A stretch of 34,745 nucleotides of DNA from an uncultured Chitinophagales bacterium (GTDB lineage: Bacteria > Bacteroidota > Bacteroidia > Chitinophagales > UBA2359): positions 1 through 34,745 of the forward strand of contig CALBCY010000139.1 in assembly GCA_937927195.1 (NCBI GenBank), written 5' to 3'. The notes under the pieces were generated by a model that was not told the origin of the DNA, did not search any database, and was given only the letters and a program-made list of their open reading frames with translations. Made by a program: the position numbers and the translations under genes. Positions 24,625-31,572 of the stretch are shown here, in pieces (the stretch's first letter is position 1; each line of letters begins with the position of its first letter).

Positions 24625-26337
24625 TCAACTACGAATCAGCTTCCAAAACAGCCAAATAGACAAGATGAAAGCCAGGAAAAAACCAACAATACTGATGTAG
24701 GGATACCCCTCTGTACTCATGACTTCCCCACTGATGTGGTTGCTGGAAACCATAATGGATGAACCAATGATAAGCGCAGAGATCAAGATGACCAATACAA
24801 ATTTATTTGCTGTTTTATTGAGCTTGTCTGCAAGGTATTCCCAGCGTTGAATGTTTAGATTGACTTCCAGTTCCCCTTTTCGGGTTTTCCTAAGAATGTC
24901 GTAGAATTCATTTGGTAGTTTTTGCGAAAGGCTGTCAAATTGTAAAAGTCGGAATAAAACTTCTTCGGTCATATTTCCGGTAGAAAACTGTTCTTTTATA
25001 ACATTCGCACCATAAGGCTTGACCAATTTATAAATGTTTAGATCGGGGTGGATTTGTTTTCCTATCCCTTCGAGTATAGCGAGGGTTCGGATGATTAAAA
25101 ATACCGAACGTGGTACTTGCAGTTTGTTTTTATAAATGATTTGTTGCAGTCTGGTTCCTACTTCAGTAATACTGCTGTCTTTCAAATTGCTGTCTATATG
25201 GTCTTCCAGTATTTCATTCAAATCATATTCAAAAGCTCTTTTATTAACGACAGAATCTTCAATGGCCAATTGTCTTAAACTGGTGGCAATTTTTCTGGCA
25301 TCTTTTTGAGCCAAGCCGACAAAAATTCCTGCAAATGCAAATTTGTCTCTCTGCATTAGATTGCCGACCATCCCATAATCGATCAGACAAATTTTACCAT
25401 CCTTTCTTATTAAAACATTTCCGGGATGAGGATCGGCATGAAACAGTCCATATTTAAAAATCTTGGTTAGGTATAAATTGATGGTGTCTTCCGCAATCTT
25501 TTCTGGATTGATTCCCCAGGATTTCATGGTTTCGAGATCAGAAATTTTGCAACCACTTATGTATTCGCTTATCAGTACTTTGTCCGTAGAGTATTGGGAA
25601 TAAACTTTAGGAACATGGAAATCTAGTCTTCCGTCCAATTTACCATTGTACTGAGCGGCAAAATGAGCCATGTTTCTGGCTTCCATTAGATAATTGAGCT
25701 CTTTGTGCATTGTTTTCTCAAATGCTTCTACAACAGCTCCTATGTTCGTTATACCTTGCTTTTCCAGGTAGCCTTCTGTTCTGCTAGCAATTTCACTCAT
25801 TATTGCCAGATCCGTCTCTACCAAATTTCGAATATTCGGTCGCTGAACCTTTACGACTATCTCCGCTCCATTTTCCTGGTTGTTTTTGAATTTGGCTCGG
25901 TGAACCTGGCCGATGGATGCGCTTCCGATAGGTTTGTCCAGAAAATATTCAAAGAGTTCATCGATGGGTTTTCCAGTTTCAGTTTCTATGATTTTTTTTG
26001 CTTCATCGATTCCAAAAGGCGGAACTTCATTTTGCAATTTAGCGAGCTCCTTGATTAGTTGCAGCGGCAAAACATCTGGTCGATTGCTCATGACCTGAGC
26101 AAATTTTACAAAAGTGGGCCCGAGTTCTTCTGTGACTAGTCGGATTCTTTCCCAGCGAGAATAGTCGAAAATGGGTTTAGTTTGCCGCATCCATGTCAGT
26201 TTGCGACTATCGGGGATCAACTTGCTGAGGGGCGTGTTGATAACAATGTCTTCGAAACCATATTTCACCATCACCTGAAGAATTTCTCTTGCTCGGTTGA
26301 TGTTCTTGAAGTTTTGTATGGTTTTATCGAAAAACAA
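24625..26337 (-). CDS. AarF/UbiB (ABC1) family atypical kinase
   Basis: This 570-aa member of the ABC1/UbiB protein-kinase-like family is an accessory ATPase supporting quinone biosynthesis or lipid transport at the inner membrane. Features are the KxGQ-type region, here K78-F-A-Q81 in GPTFVKFAQ, the nucleotide loop PIGSASIGQVH (136-146), the ATP lysine K163 in VVKVQRPNI, the catalytic-loop HADPHPGN (300-307) and the metal-binding LIDYG (319-322, DFG equivalent). Two C-terminal transmembrane segments lie at about 515-565. The start codon appears to be TTG (MFFDKTIQNF, a common start in the family); no in-frame ATG lies upstream. The 5' region contains TTGTAC half-sites and a striking GC-rich repeat array. 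Confidence 0.9.
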   Translation of the reverse strand: MFFDKTIQNFKNINRAREILQVMVKYGFEDIVINTPLSKLIPDSRKLTWMRQTKPIFDYSRWERIRLVTEELGPTFVKFAQVMSNRPDVLPLQLIKELAKLQNEVPPFGIDEAKKIIETETGKPIDELFEYFLDKPIGSASIGQVHRAKFKNNQENGAEIVVKVQRPNIRNLVETDLAIMSEIASRTEGYLEKQGITNIGAVVEAFEKTMHKELNYLMEARNMAHFAAQYNGKLDGRLDFHVPKVYSQYSTDKVLISEYISGCKISDLETMKSWGINPEKIAEDTINLYLTKIFKYGLFHADPHPGNVLIRKDGKICLIDYGMVGNLMQRDKFAFAGIFVGLAQKDARKIATSLRQLAIEDSVVNKRAFEYDLNEILEDHIDSNLKDSSITEVGTRLQQIIYKNKLQVPRSVFLIIRTLAILEGIGKQIHPDLNIYKLVKPYGANVIKEQFSTGNMTEEVLFRLLQFDSLSQKLPNEFYDILRKTRKGELEVNLNIQRWEYLADKLNKTANKFVLVILISALIIGSSIMVSSNHISGEVMSTEGYPYISIVGFFLAFILSIWLFWKLIRS

Positions 26338-26358
26338 TTGATTGCTGTGTTTTATTTA

Positions 26359-26433
26359 TTGTACGCTTCTATTGTACGTTAAAATTAAAGAAAGATTTCA
26401 TAAAAATAATTTTGGTACAACAAGGTACAACAA
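26359..26433 (-). promoter_or_regulatory. paired TTGTAC / GTACAA sites upstream of aarF
   Basis: TTGTACG occurs at 26359-26365 and 26372-26378, 13 bp apart. GGTACAACAA occurs twice in tandem at 26414-26423 and 26424-26433. The two pairs are in opposite orientation, giving four copies of one half-site within 75 bp of the aarF start, consistent with regulator binding. Confidence 0.4.
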
Positions 26434-26493
26434 GCATTTGTCTGTTGCTAAAGCGCTTCTTTGTTGTGGTCGGTATTTTAGGCAGACCGCAGC

Positions 26494-26717
26494 AAACTGC
26501 GGTTCCTACTGTGGCTGCATACTGTGGGATCAAATTGTGGTTCAAACTGTGGTTCCTACTGTGGGCTCTACTGTGGGCTCTACTGTGGGGCCAAATTGTG
26601 TGGGCTCGCGATGTGGGCTCAAATTGTGGGCTCCTACTGCGGGGCCAAATTGTGTGGGCTCGCGATGTGGGCTCAAATTGTGGGCTCGCGACGTGTGGGC
26701 TCGCGACGCTCGCGAGC
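26494..26717. repeat. GC-rich degenerate tandem array, 12-15-bp units (core YTGTGGGCTC)
   Basis: About 16 units share the core CTGTGGGCTC or TTGTGGGCTC behind a 3-4 base variable prefix (CTA, AAA or GCGA). A 54-bp higher-order block at 26581-26634 repeats at 26635-26688 with two differences. The left units are more degenerate (CTGCGGTTC, CTGTGGCTGC) and the right end finishes in the palindrome GCTCGCGAGC. The G+C content is far above the flanks. There are no unique spacers as in CRISPR. It lies between the terminator of the minus-strand gene at 26798 and the aarF promoter region. Confidence 0.9.
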
Positions 26718-26734
26718 ATCTGCAACCTGTAAAA

Positions 26735-26771
26735 CAAAAAAGCCCAATCTGATCGAAGATCAGATTGGGCT
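26735..26771 (-). terminator. rho-independent terminator of the histone-tail phasin-like gene
   Basis: Perfect 14-bp arms (26741-26754 and 26758-26771) enclose a 3-nt loop. On the minus strand they are followed by a run of T. It closes the 26798-27247 gene 26 bp after its stop. Confidence 0.9.
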
Positions 26772-26797
26772 CAACTATTTTATTCACAAAAAACTGA

Positions 26798-27247
26798 TTA
26801 CTTAACAGCTTTCTTAGTTGCTTTTCTTGCAGTAGTAGTTGCTTTTTTAGCAACTGTTTTAGTTGTTTTCTTTGCTTTTGAAGCAGTTGATTTAGCTTTT
26901 TTAGCAGTGCTCTTTGAAGCAGATTTAACGGTAGCTTTCGAAGATTTTTCCAATTTATTGATTTTTTTGATCAATGAATCGTACTCAGACTTACTAACAA
27001 GATCAAACTTGCTCATTACTGTATCAAACAAACCTTTTGCTTTGTCTTCAAGATTTTCTCTTCTTGACTCAGTCGTTTTGAAGAATTTGTTAACGATTTT
27101 CTTTCCTTGCTTTTGAACATCATTGTCAACTTCAACGAACTCGCTAACTCTTTTTTGAACTTTTTCAGCTCTTTCTTGTACTTTTTCTGTAGTATTTGCT
27201 ACTAAACCTACGCCTGTGTAAAGGACTTTTTTAATTAGAGTCTCCAT
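26798..27247 (-). CDS. phasin-like coiled-coil protein with histone H1-like Lys/Ala tail
   Basis: This 149-aa protein has two parts. Residues 1-97 are an amphipathic helical region beginning METLIKKVLYTGVGL, then TEKVQERAEKVQKRV and a C-terminal coiled coil (SEYDSLIKKINKLEKS). Residues about 98-149 are almost only Lys, Ala, Thr and Ser in KKA/KKAT repeats, like bacterial H1-type DNA-binding tails (HctA/AlgP-like). The first part is paralogous to the neighbouring 97-aa protein at 27432. The helical part resembles phasin/apolipoprotein-like polypeptides that coat granules or membranes. The tail suggests nucleic-acid or polyanion binding. The function is not established. Confidence 0.75.
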   Translation of the reverse strand: METLIKKVLYTGVGLVANTTEKVQERAEKVQKRVSEFVEVDNDVQKQGKKIVNKFFKTTESRRENLEDKAKGLFDTVMSKFDLVSKSEYDSLIKKINKLEKSSKATVKSASKSTAKKAKSTASKAKKTTKTVAKKATTTARKATKKAVK

Positions 27248-27291
27248 TTTAATTATTTTATTTTATTTTTGAATAAATATTTGGTGAAAGG

Positions 27292-27342
27292 ACCTTGACC
27301 CCACAAGTGTTGTCATGCATTTTAAGGTCAAGGTTTTTTTTT
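27292..27342 (+). terminator. plus-strand-oriented hairpin with T9 tract between two minus-strand genes
   Basis: The arms ACCTTGACC (27292-27300) and GGTCAAGGT (27326-27334) enclose a 25-nt loop. T continues to 27342. The polarity fits a plus-strand transcript, yet both flanking genes are on the minus strand. Confidence 0.5.
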
Positions 27343-27378
27343 AAAATTTATGGGTTTCTGAATTTTAAACCCGTCATG

Positions 27379-27424
27379 CCGGAATTAAATGTTTTTTATT
27401 CTTTATAAAATATTTAATATCCGG
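27379..27424. repeat. imperfect inverted repeat CCGGAATTAAAT / ATTTAATATCCGG
   Basis: The arms at 27379-27390 and 27412-27424 differ by one bulged base and enclose 21 AT-rich nt. It lies between the two paralogous minus-strand genes, 8 bp from the end of the upstream one, and has no T-tract on the minus strand. Confidence 0.5.
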
Positions 27425-27431
27425 TATCATA

Positions 27432-27725
27432 TTATTTCTTTTCTTTTTCAAGCTTAGCAACTTTCGCTTTCAAATCGTCAAGGTCGCTTTTACGAACCAA
27501 ATCCAAACGGTTCAAAACTCCTTCAACCATTTCTTTCAAACGATCTTCCAATTCAGTCTTTTTAGATTCAGTGCTTTGAACAAAACCATCAACGATTTTT
27601 TTTCCTTCTGATTCTGAAATTTTATCACTGTCAACTAAGTCATTTACTGATTGTTGAACTTTCTCAGTTCCTGTTGCAATAAGACCAACTCCTGTGTATA
27701 AAACTTTTTTGATTAAATCTTCCAT
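27432..27725 (-). CDS. small phasin-like coiled-coil protein
   Basis: This 97-aa protein starts at the ATG at 27725 (MEDLIKKVLYTGVGL). The frame is open further upstream, but that extension is non-homologous AT-rich sequence. It is paralogous to residues 1-97 of the adjacent 149-aa protein: the same LIKKVLYTGVGL opening, TEKVQ, a GKKIV..F..STES stretch, a LEDR/LEDK segment and a C-terminal LDLVRKSDLDDLKAKVAKLEKEKK coiled coil. It lacks the Lys/Ala tail. The pattern matches proteins often annotated 'phasin family' in Bacteroidota. No PHA synthase gene is in view, so a granule role is unproven. A tandem duplication followed by tail gain or loss is likely. Confidence 0.8.
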   Translation of the reverse strand: MEDLIKKVLYTGVGLIATGTEKVQQSVNDLVDSDKISESEGKKIVDGFVQSTESKKTELEDRLKEMVEGVLNRLDLVRKSDLDDLKAKVAKLEKEKK

Positions 27726-28072
27726 GATATTATATTTTAAGATTGTTATTTGCCTGATATAGTTCAATTCCTGTGCCAGTAGGATTTTGCCATAAGTTTT
27801 TATAAAATTTGTGACATGCAATATAAGTAACTGATAATCAGCAGTATACATTTTAAATTGAAAAAATGGCAGGAAAATTAGGATGCTAAAAGATGGCATT
27901 TCAGCCAAATTGGCTTGAAAAAAAATATAGCTGACAGAATAGCATCTTATTTTGATATATTTTTGGCAGAGCTGTCTGAAGGGAACTAATGACAGGCTGT
28001 CATTGGCTCATGTTTTTGGCAGAATTTGGAACTTTCAAGATGAAATGATGCCTAATTATAAGCGGTAGATCA
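27726..28072. other. intergenic stretch upstream of the small phasin-like gene
   Basis: These 347 AT-rich bp contain two short palindromes, AGCCAAATTGGCT (27903-27915) and AATGACAGGCTGTCATT (27988-28004). Either could be an operator. The second might also act as a weak terminator for the acyltransferase gene. A TATTTTTG box at 27958-27965 points to the plus strand, where no gene follows. Confidence 0.45.
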
Positions 28073-29254
28073 TTAGTCGACTTTTGTGTATCCTTTGATT
28101 AACAAAGGAATCCAGCCAAGAATTGGAATGTAGTAGCAAAGTAAAATTGGGTTTCTGAATATTATTCTAAGGGTAGAGCCCCAGCCTAATTGCATTTCTT
28201 CTATTTCACCTGTTGCTTCATAAACCTTTTGAATGCGATCAAATTCGTAGAACAGCAAAGGCCAAGCTGGAGGAATGGTATATGGAAACAATTTCCAGTT
28301 GTCAATAATGCTTTTGAAAAATTCCTTGAATTGATAGGGGCTTTGTCCGTAGTTTTTGACAGCATTGTCCAGGTCTTCTTGAAGCAATACCCTGCATTTT
28401 TCAGCAATGGCACGAAGTTCTTCTCTGCTTAAATCATTGATGTTTTTGCTGGTCAGTTCGTGCGGAAAGATTTCTCGACATCTTACATAAGTTAACTTAG
28501 CAGGAAAGCCCATATAAAACATCCAGGGGAAAATGAGCAGAAAAGGGGTGATTATGGTCAATGGAAAAAATGGTATTCCCAATTTGTTTACAAATCTATT
28601 AACCCATTTGGAACTGTAGGCCCATGGATTGAGGTATTCGCCATTTACAGTAACGGTTCCAAGAATCTTGGTTTTGTATTTTATGCAATTGTAAATGAAA
28701 GAAGAAGAAAAACGCTGCAATTTGTAGCGATTGTTAAATCCTTTTCCTATCCCTGCAACACCTTCCGGATAAATCAAAATCTGAGCATCCTTATAATGCA
28801 TCATCGTTTCGAAATTCAAGAAGGTTGCATCAATACCGCCTGCTCTTTTCCAAAGATTCGGAATCATAAAAGGATTCATCAAAACAGATTGGGACAGGAT
28901 CGGTGCCGAGATGCCACGGAAGGCTTTGTTTAATTGATAGCCAGTTTTTTTAAAATACATGGACATCAAAATCATTGCATCCCATGGAAAGGACATTCCT
29001 GAGTGATTGCATATGTAAATGATTGGGTGATTGGGATTGTTTCTTTCTGGAAATGTATCATCGAAACCTACAAACTCAGTTCTGAAATAGATATCGGAAA
29101 GCAAAGAAAGAACTTTGTCTGAGAGCAACTTTGCAAAGTCTTCGGTAAAATATTCATTGTAAATAGATTGATTGGCCTGTATTTCCTCGCTGGCCTCAAT
29201 TAAAGGTGAATCTTCAGAATTATAATTATCACTTTGCTCTAAATCCATTCCCAT
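28073..29254 (-). CDS. PlsC-type glycerolipid acyltransferase
   Basis: This 393-aa protein carries an acyltransferase domain of the PlsC/LPLAT superfamily, which moves acyl chains onto glycerophospholipid or related acceptors at the membrane. Motif I is ICNHSGMSFPWD, with H84 and D92, spaced H-x7-D rather than the classical H-x4-D. Motif III is IYPEGVAGIGKG (161-172). Hydrophobic segments lie at about 225-250 (FFPLTIITPFLLIFPWMFY) and near the C-terminus (ILLCYYIPILGWIPLLI). The NHSG motif resembles the TMEM68/DGAT-like branch, so the acceptor is uncertain. MGMDLEQ offers two possible ATG starts, two codons apart. The gene stands alone, 262 bp from the divergent hydrolase. Confidence 0.82.
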   Translation of the reverse strand: MGMDLEQSDNYNSEDSPLIEASEEIQANQSIYNEYFTEDFAKLLSDKVLSLLSDIYFRTEFVGFDDTFPERNNPNHPIIYICNHSGMSFPWDAMILMSMYFKKTGYQLNKAFRGISAPILSQSVLMNPFMIPNLWKRAGGIDATFLNFETMMHYKDAQILIYPEGVAGIGKGFNNRYKLQRFSSSFIYNCIKYKTKILGTVTVNGEYLNPWAYSSKWVNRFVNKLGIPFFPLTIITPFLLIFPWMFYMGFPAKLTYVRCREIFPHELTSKNINDLSREELRAIAEKCRVLLQEDLDNAVKNYGQSPYQFKEFFKSIIDNWKLFPYTIPPAWPLLFYEFDRIQKVYEATGEIEEMQLGWGSTLRIIFRNPILLCYYIPILGWIPLLIKGYTKVD

Positions 29255-29516
29255 TACTTAGTGTTTCATAAAGTACAATAAAATATTGACAGATAGCCTC
29301 GCTTTTAAATAAAGTCTGAACAATTGTGAAATTATCGTCATAAAGAATAATGATTTACAGACTGAATAGTTCTTTTGGCTTTTAAATAAAATTGTAGGCT
29401 ATCCAGCATGCTGCTTTTGACTTTTTATTATTAGACTTACATCTTTGGTTTTTAATAAAATTGCTTCCTAAACAATTTTGATTTGGGAATAATTATTGTT
29501 ATTTAGTGGCTAAGAA

Positions 29517-30389
29517 ATGTATAGTAGAAAAGATTTATTAAAGAAGTATTGTAGCGAATACTCCCGCTTTGCGGTTGTCAATGGCTCCTTGCTTCATTAC
29601 AGAGATGAAGGGAGAGGAGATCCGATTTTGTTGTTGCATGGAGCTTTTTCTTCTTTGCATACTTTCGATGCCTGGACAGAAATACTGAAACCGCACTACC
29701 GTGTTTTGCGACTGGATTTGCCAGGATTGGGCTTGTCTGATCCGCCCGTTTCGAAAAGCAAGTTCAGCTTAGAAATATACAAAGAAGCCATACTGAAGTT
29801 GTTGGATCTGCTCAAAATTGACAGCTGCCACATTGTTGGTAATTCGCTAGGTGGATGGATATCATGGGAATTGGCTCTTCAAAATCCCAAGCGCTTTGAT
29901 AAAATGATTTTGCTAGCTCCAGCAGGCTTTATGGATTCCAGAAGTATTCCTTTGCCCTTTCAGATGGCTCGTACACCTTTTGTTGATAAAATTGCTCATT
30001 TTGCCATCAAGAGAAATTTAGTAGATATCTTTTTGAGACAAGTTTACATTGACAAAAGTAAAGTGAGTAAGAAGCTGGTCGATCGTTACTATGATCTGTT
30101 TTCTAAAGAGGGAAACCCAGAAACGTTTTTCAAATTGGTGAATGGAAAATTTAAAGACGTTACCAATAAAATGCATAAAATAAAAAACGAAACCTTAATC
30201 ATTTGGGGAGAGTTGGATGAATGGCTGCCTATAAATAATGCCTTTCGATTCAAGGATTCAATACCAAATTCAGAGTTGATTATTTACGATGATTTGGGAC
30301 ACATTATTATGGAGGAAGCTCCTGAACCAAGTGCAGATGATGTTATGCAGTTTTTGGGTTTAAAAAGTAAATTGAGTTTGGTTGGTTAG
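29517..30389 (+). CDS. alpha/beta-fold hydrolase
   Basis: This 290-aa soluble alpha/beta hydrolase has no signal peptide. It has the oxyanion motif LLLHGAFSS (38-46), nucleophile S110 in VGNSLGGW (107-114), acid D234 in GELDEWLP and H262 in DLGHIIMEEAPE, all in canonical order and spacing. A cap region lies at about 135-225. It resembles the esterase/haloalkane-dehalogenase/C-C hydrolase (MhpC-like) group. The substrate cannot be told from sequence. It is divergent from the acyltransferase gene and convergent with the flavoprotein gene. Confidence 0.88.
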   Translation: MYSRKDLLKKYCSEYSRFAVVNGSLLHYRDEGRGDPILLLHGAFSSLHTFDAWTEILKPHYRVLRLDLPGLGLSDPPVSKSKFSLEIYKEAILKLLDLLKIDSCHIVGNSLGGWISWELALQNPKRFDKMILLAPAGFMDSRSIPLPFQMARTPFVDKIAHFAIKRNLVDIFLRQVYIDKSKVSKKLVDRYYDLFSKEGNPETFFKLVNGKFKDVTNKMHKIKNETLIIWGELDEWLPINNAFRFKDSIPNSELIIYDDLGHIIMEEAPEPSADDVMQFLGLKSKLSLVG

Positions 30390-30489
30390 TTTGGTTTTTA
30401 ATAGAAATGTTTTGGGCCTTAATAGAGATCAATGAAAGAGCCTGAAAGAGTTTGAGTCCATTTTTATTTGTTGATAATAATTTACAGTT

Positions 30490-31158
30490 TTAGCTGTAAA
30501 AAACAGTCATTTCATCCAAACGTTTTCTGTTTAGATCAGGAACTTTACAATCTGCTGCTGCATAGCCAACTGGCAGTAATAAAAATGGTTTTTCATTGTC
30601 AGGACGTTCCAGTATTTTGGCTAAGAAATTCATAGGGCTGGGTGTATGTGTTAATGTCACCAATCCAGCTTGGTGTATGGCTGAAATTAAAAAACCTGCA
30701 GCAATTCCAACTGATTCTTGAACATAATAATGTTTAACTTTTTCTCCATTTTCATATCCAAAATTTTGTCTAAAAAGTACAATGAGCCAAGGAGCAATTT
30801 CAAGGAATTCTTTGTGCCAATCGGTTTGAAAAACGGCTAGATCTTTTAGCCAATCTTCGGACATTCTGCCGTTGTAATTGGTGTACTCTTCTTCTTCTGC
30901 GGCTGCTCTGATTTTCTTTTTTAATTCTGGATTGGAAATGGCGCAAAAAGTCCATGGCTGCTTGTGCGCTCCTGATGGGGCAGAAGAGGCAGTTTTTATT
31001 AAATTTTCTATGACTTCTTTAGGAACGGGTTGGTTAGAAAATTCACGGATAGACCTTCTCTGATCCATCTTTTGGTAATGGTCTGCGCTTTTTTGAATCA
31101 ATTCTGATTCGGTGAAATTATTTCTTTTAAATGGGATGAATTTATCTGATCCTGCCAT
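30490..31158 (-). CDS. iodotyrosine deiodinase-like flavoprotein (nitroreductase superfamily)
   Basis: This 222-aa FMN-dependent protein of the nitroreductase fold aligns by eye along its length with vertebrate iodotyrosine deiodinase (IYD) rather than with ordinary nitroreductases. It has RRSIREFSNQPVP (34-46), SAPSGAHKQPWTF (59-71), PVGYAAADCKVPDLNRKRLD (196-215) and the active-site lid. The residues that bind the zwitterion of halotyrosine in IYD correspond here to E91, Y95 and K116. The spacing (+4, +21) equals that of the mammalian enzyme as I recall it. A bacterial IYD has been characterised from Haliscomenobacter, a Saprospiria genus. The likely activity is reductive dehalogenation of halotyrosines or a related phenol. 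There is no halogenase or transporter nearby. A palindrome lies 33-60 bp upstream. Confidence 0.82.
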   Translation of the reverse strand: MAGSDKFIPFKRNNFTESELIQKSADHYQKMDQRRSIREFSNQPVPKEVIENLIKTASSAPSGAHKQPWTFCAISNPELKKKIRAAAEEEEYTNYNGRMSEDWLKDLAVFQTDWHKEFLEIAPWLIVLFRQNFGYENGEKVKHYYVQESVGIAAGFLISAIHQAGLVTLTHTPSPMNFLAKILERPDNEKPFLLLPVGYAAADCKVPDLNRKRLDEMTVFYS

Positions 31159-31191
31159 GATTTTGTTTTTAAAGTTTTGTTGCTCAACAAA

Positions 31192-31228
31192 TTTTTCGTA
31201 CTAGTCACTTGGTGACTAATACGAAAAA
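31192..31228 (-). promoter_or_regulatory. operator-like palindrome upstream of the deiodinase-like gene
   Basis: TAGTCAC-TTG-GTGACTA (31202-31218) is a perfect dyad. It is nested in a longer near-perfect one, TTTTTCGTA..TACGAAAAA, with a single C/A mismatch. It sits 34 bp upstream of the start codon, the position expected for a dimeric repressor of the TetR, MarR or HxlR type. As RNA it would also form a hairpin. Confidence 0.55.
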
Positions 31229-31419
31229 AGAATGACTTATTGGACAATTATGCGAAATAATTTATTGTAATTCAATTTCAGTTTAATACAATGATTCCTA
31301 TCAATGAAAATTTTTGAATTGACTAGTTGCCCTAAATGACCTTAAGTACGAACTTATTAATTAATATTAGAAATTCTATAAGATGAGTCATTAAAGGTAG
31401 CGCTTTGTCGCATGTGAAA

Positions 31420-31572
31420 TATTGCGGCCCGGATAGCAGTGGTACGAGTTGTTTTGGGTATTGAGTGAAGAAGGGAGCAATGCAGGCTGAGTGATTAGCG
31501 AAGACAAACTGCGACCTTTCTGAACCAATAAACAAAGCAGCGAGTAGGAACGGATAGCGGGAATTGCCGCCC
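31420..31572. repeat. structured GC-richer intergenic element (candidate MITE/REP-like or RNA)
   Basis: Near-identical 10-mers ATTGCGGCCC (31421-31430) and ATTGCCGCCC (31563-31572) bound about 150 bp. Inside each end lies CGGATAGC (31429-31436 and 31551-31558, direct copies). GCGGC and GCCGC can pair across the element. The composition contrasts with the AT-rich flanks. From memory, intergenic sequences with GGATAGC and GCTATCC ends are common in Bacteroidota genomes, but I cannot name the family. Confidence 0.45.

Larger units (their letters stand above)
26338..26797. other. intergenic stretch upstream of aarF dominated by a repeat array
   Basis: These 460 bp hold paired TTGTAC/GTACAA sites next to aarF (26359-26433), a GC-rich degenerate tandem array (26494-26717) and the terminator of the next gene (26735-26771). 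Long open frames across the array exist in several registers on both strands, because the repeat simply lacks stop codons. I do not regard them as genes. Confidence 0.7.

Noticed and set aside
26494-26717. CRISPR array
   Set aside because: The units are 12-15 bp, contiguous and degenerate, with no unique spacers of constant length and no cas genes in the window.
26412-26732. Long open frames in several registers over the GC-rich array, apparently encoding Gly/Cys/Trp-rich repeats
   Set aside because: Open frames occur on both strands simply because the repeat unit has no stop codons. There is no start context, no domain and no conserved register.
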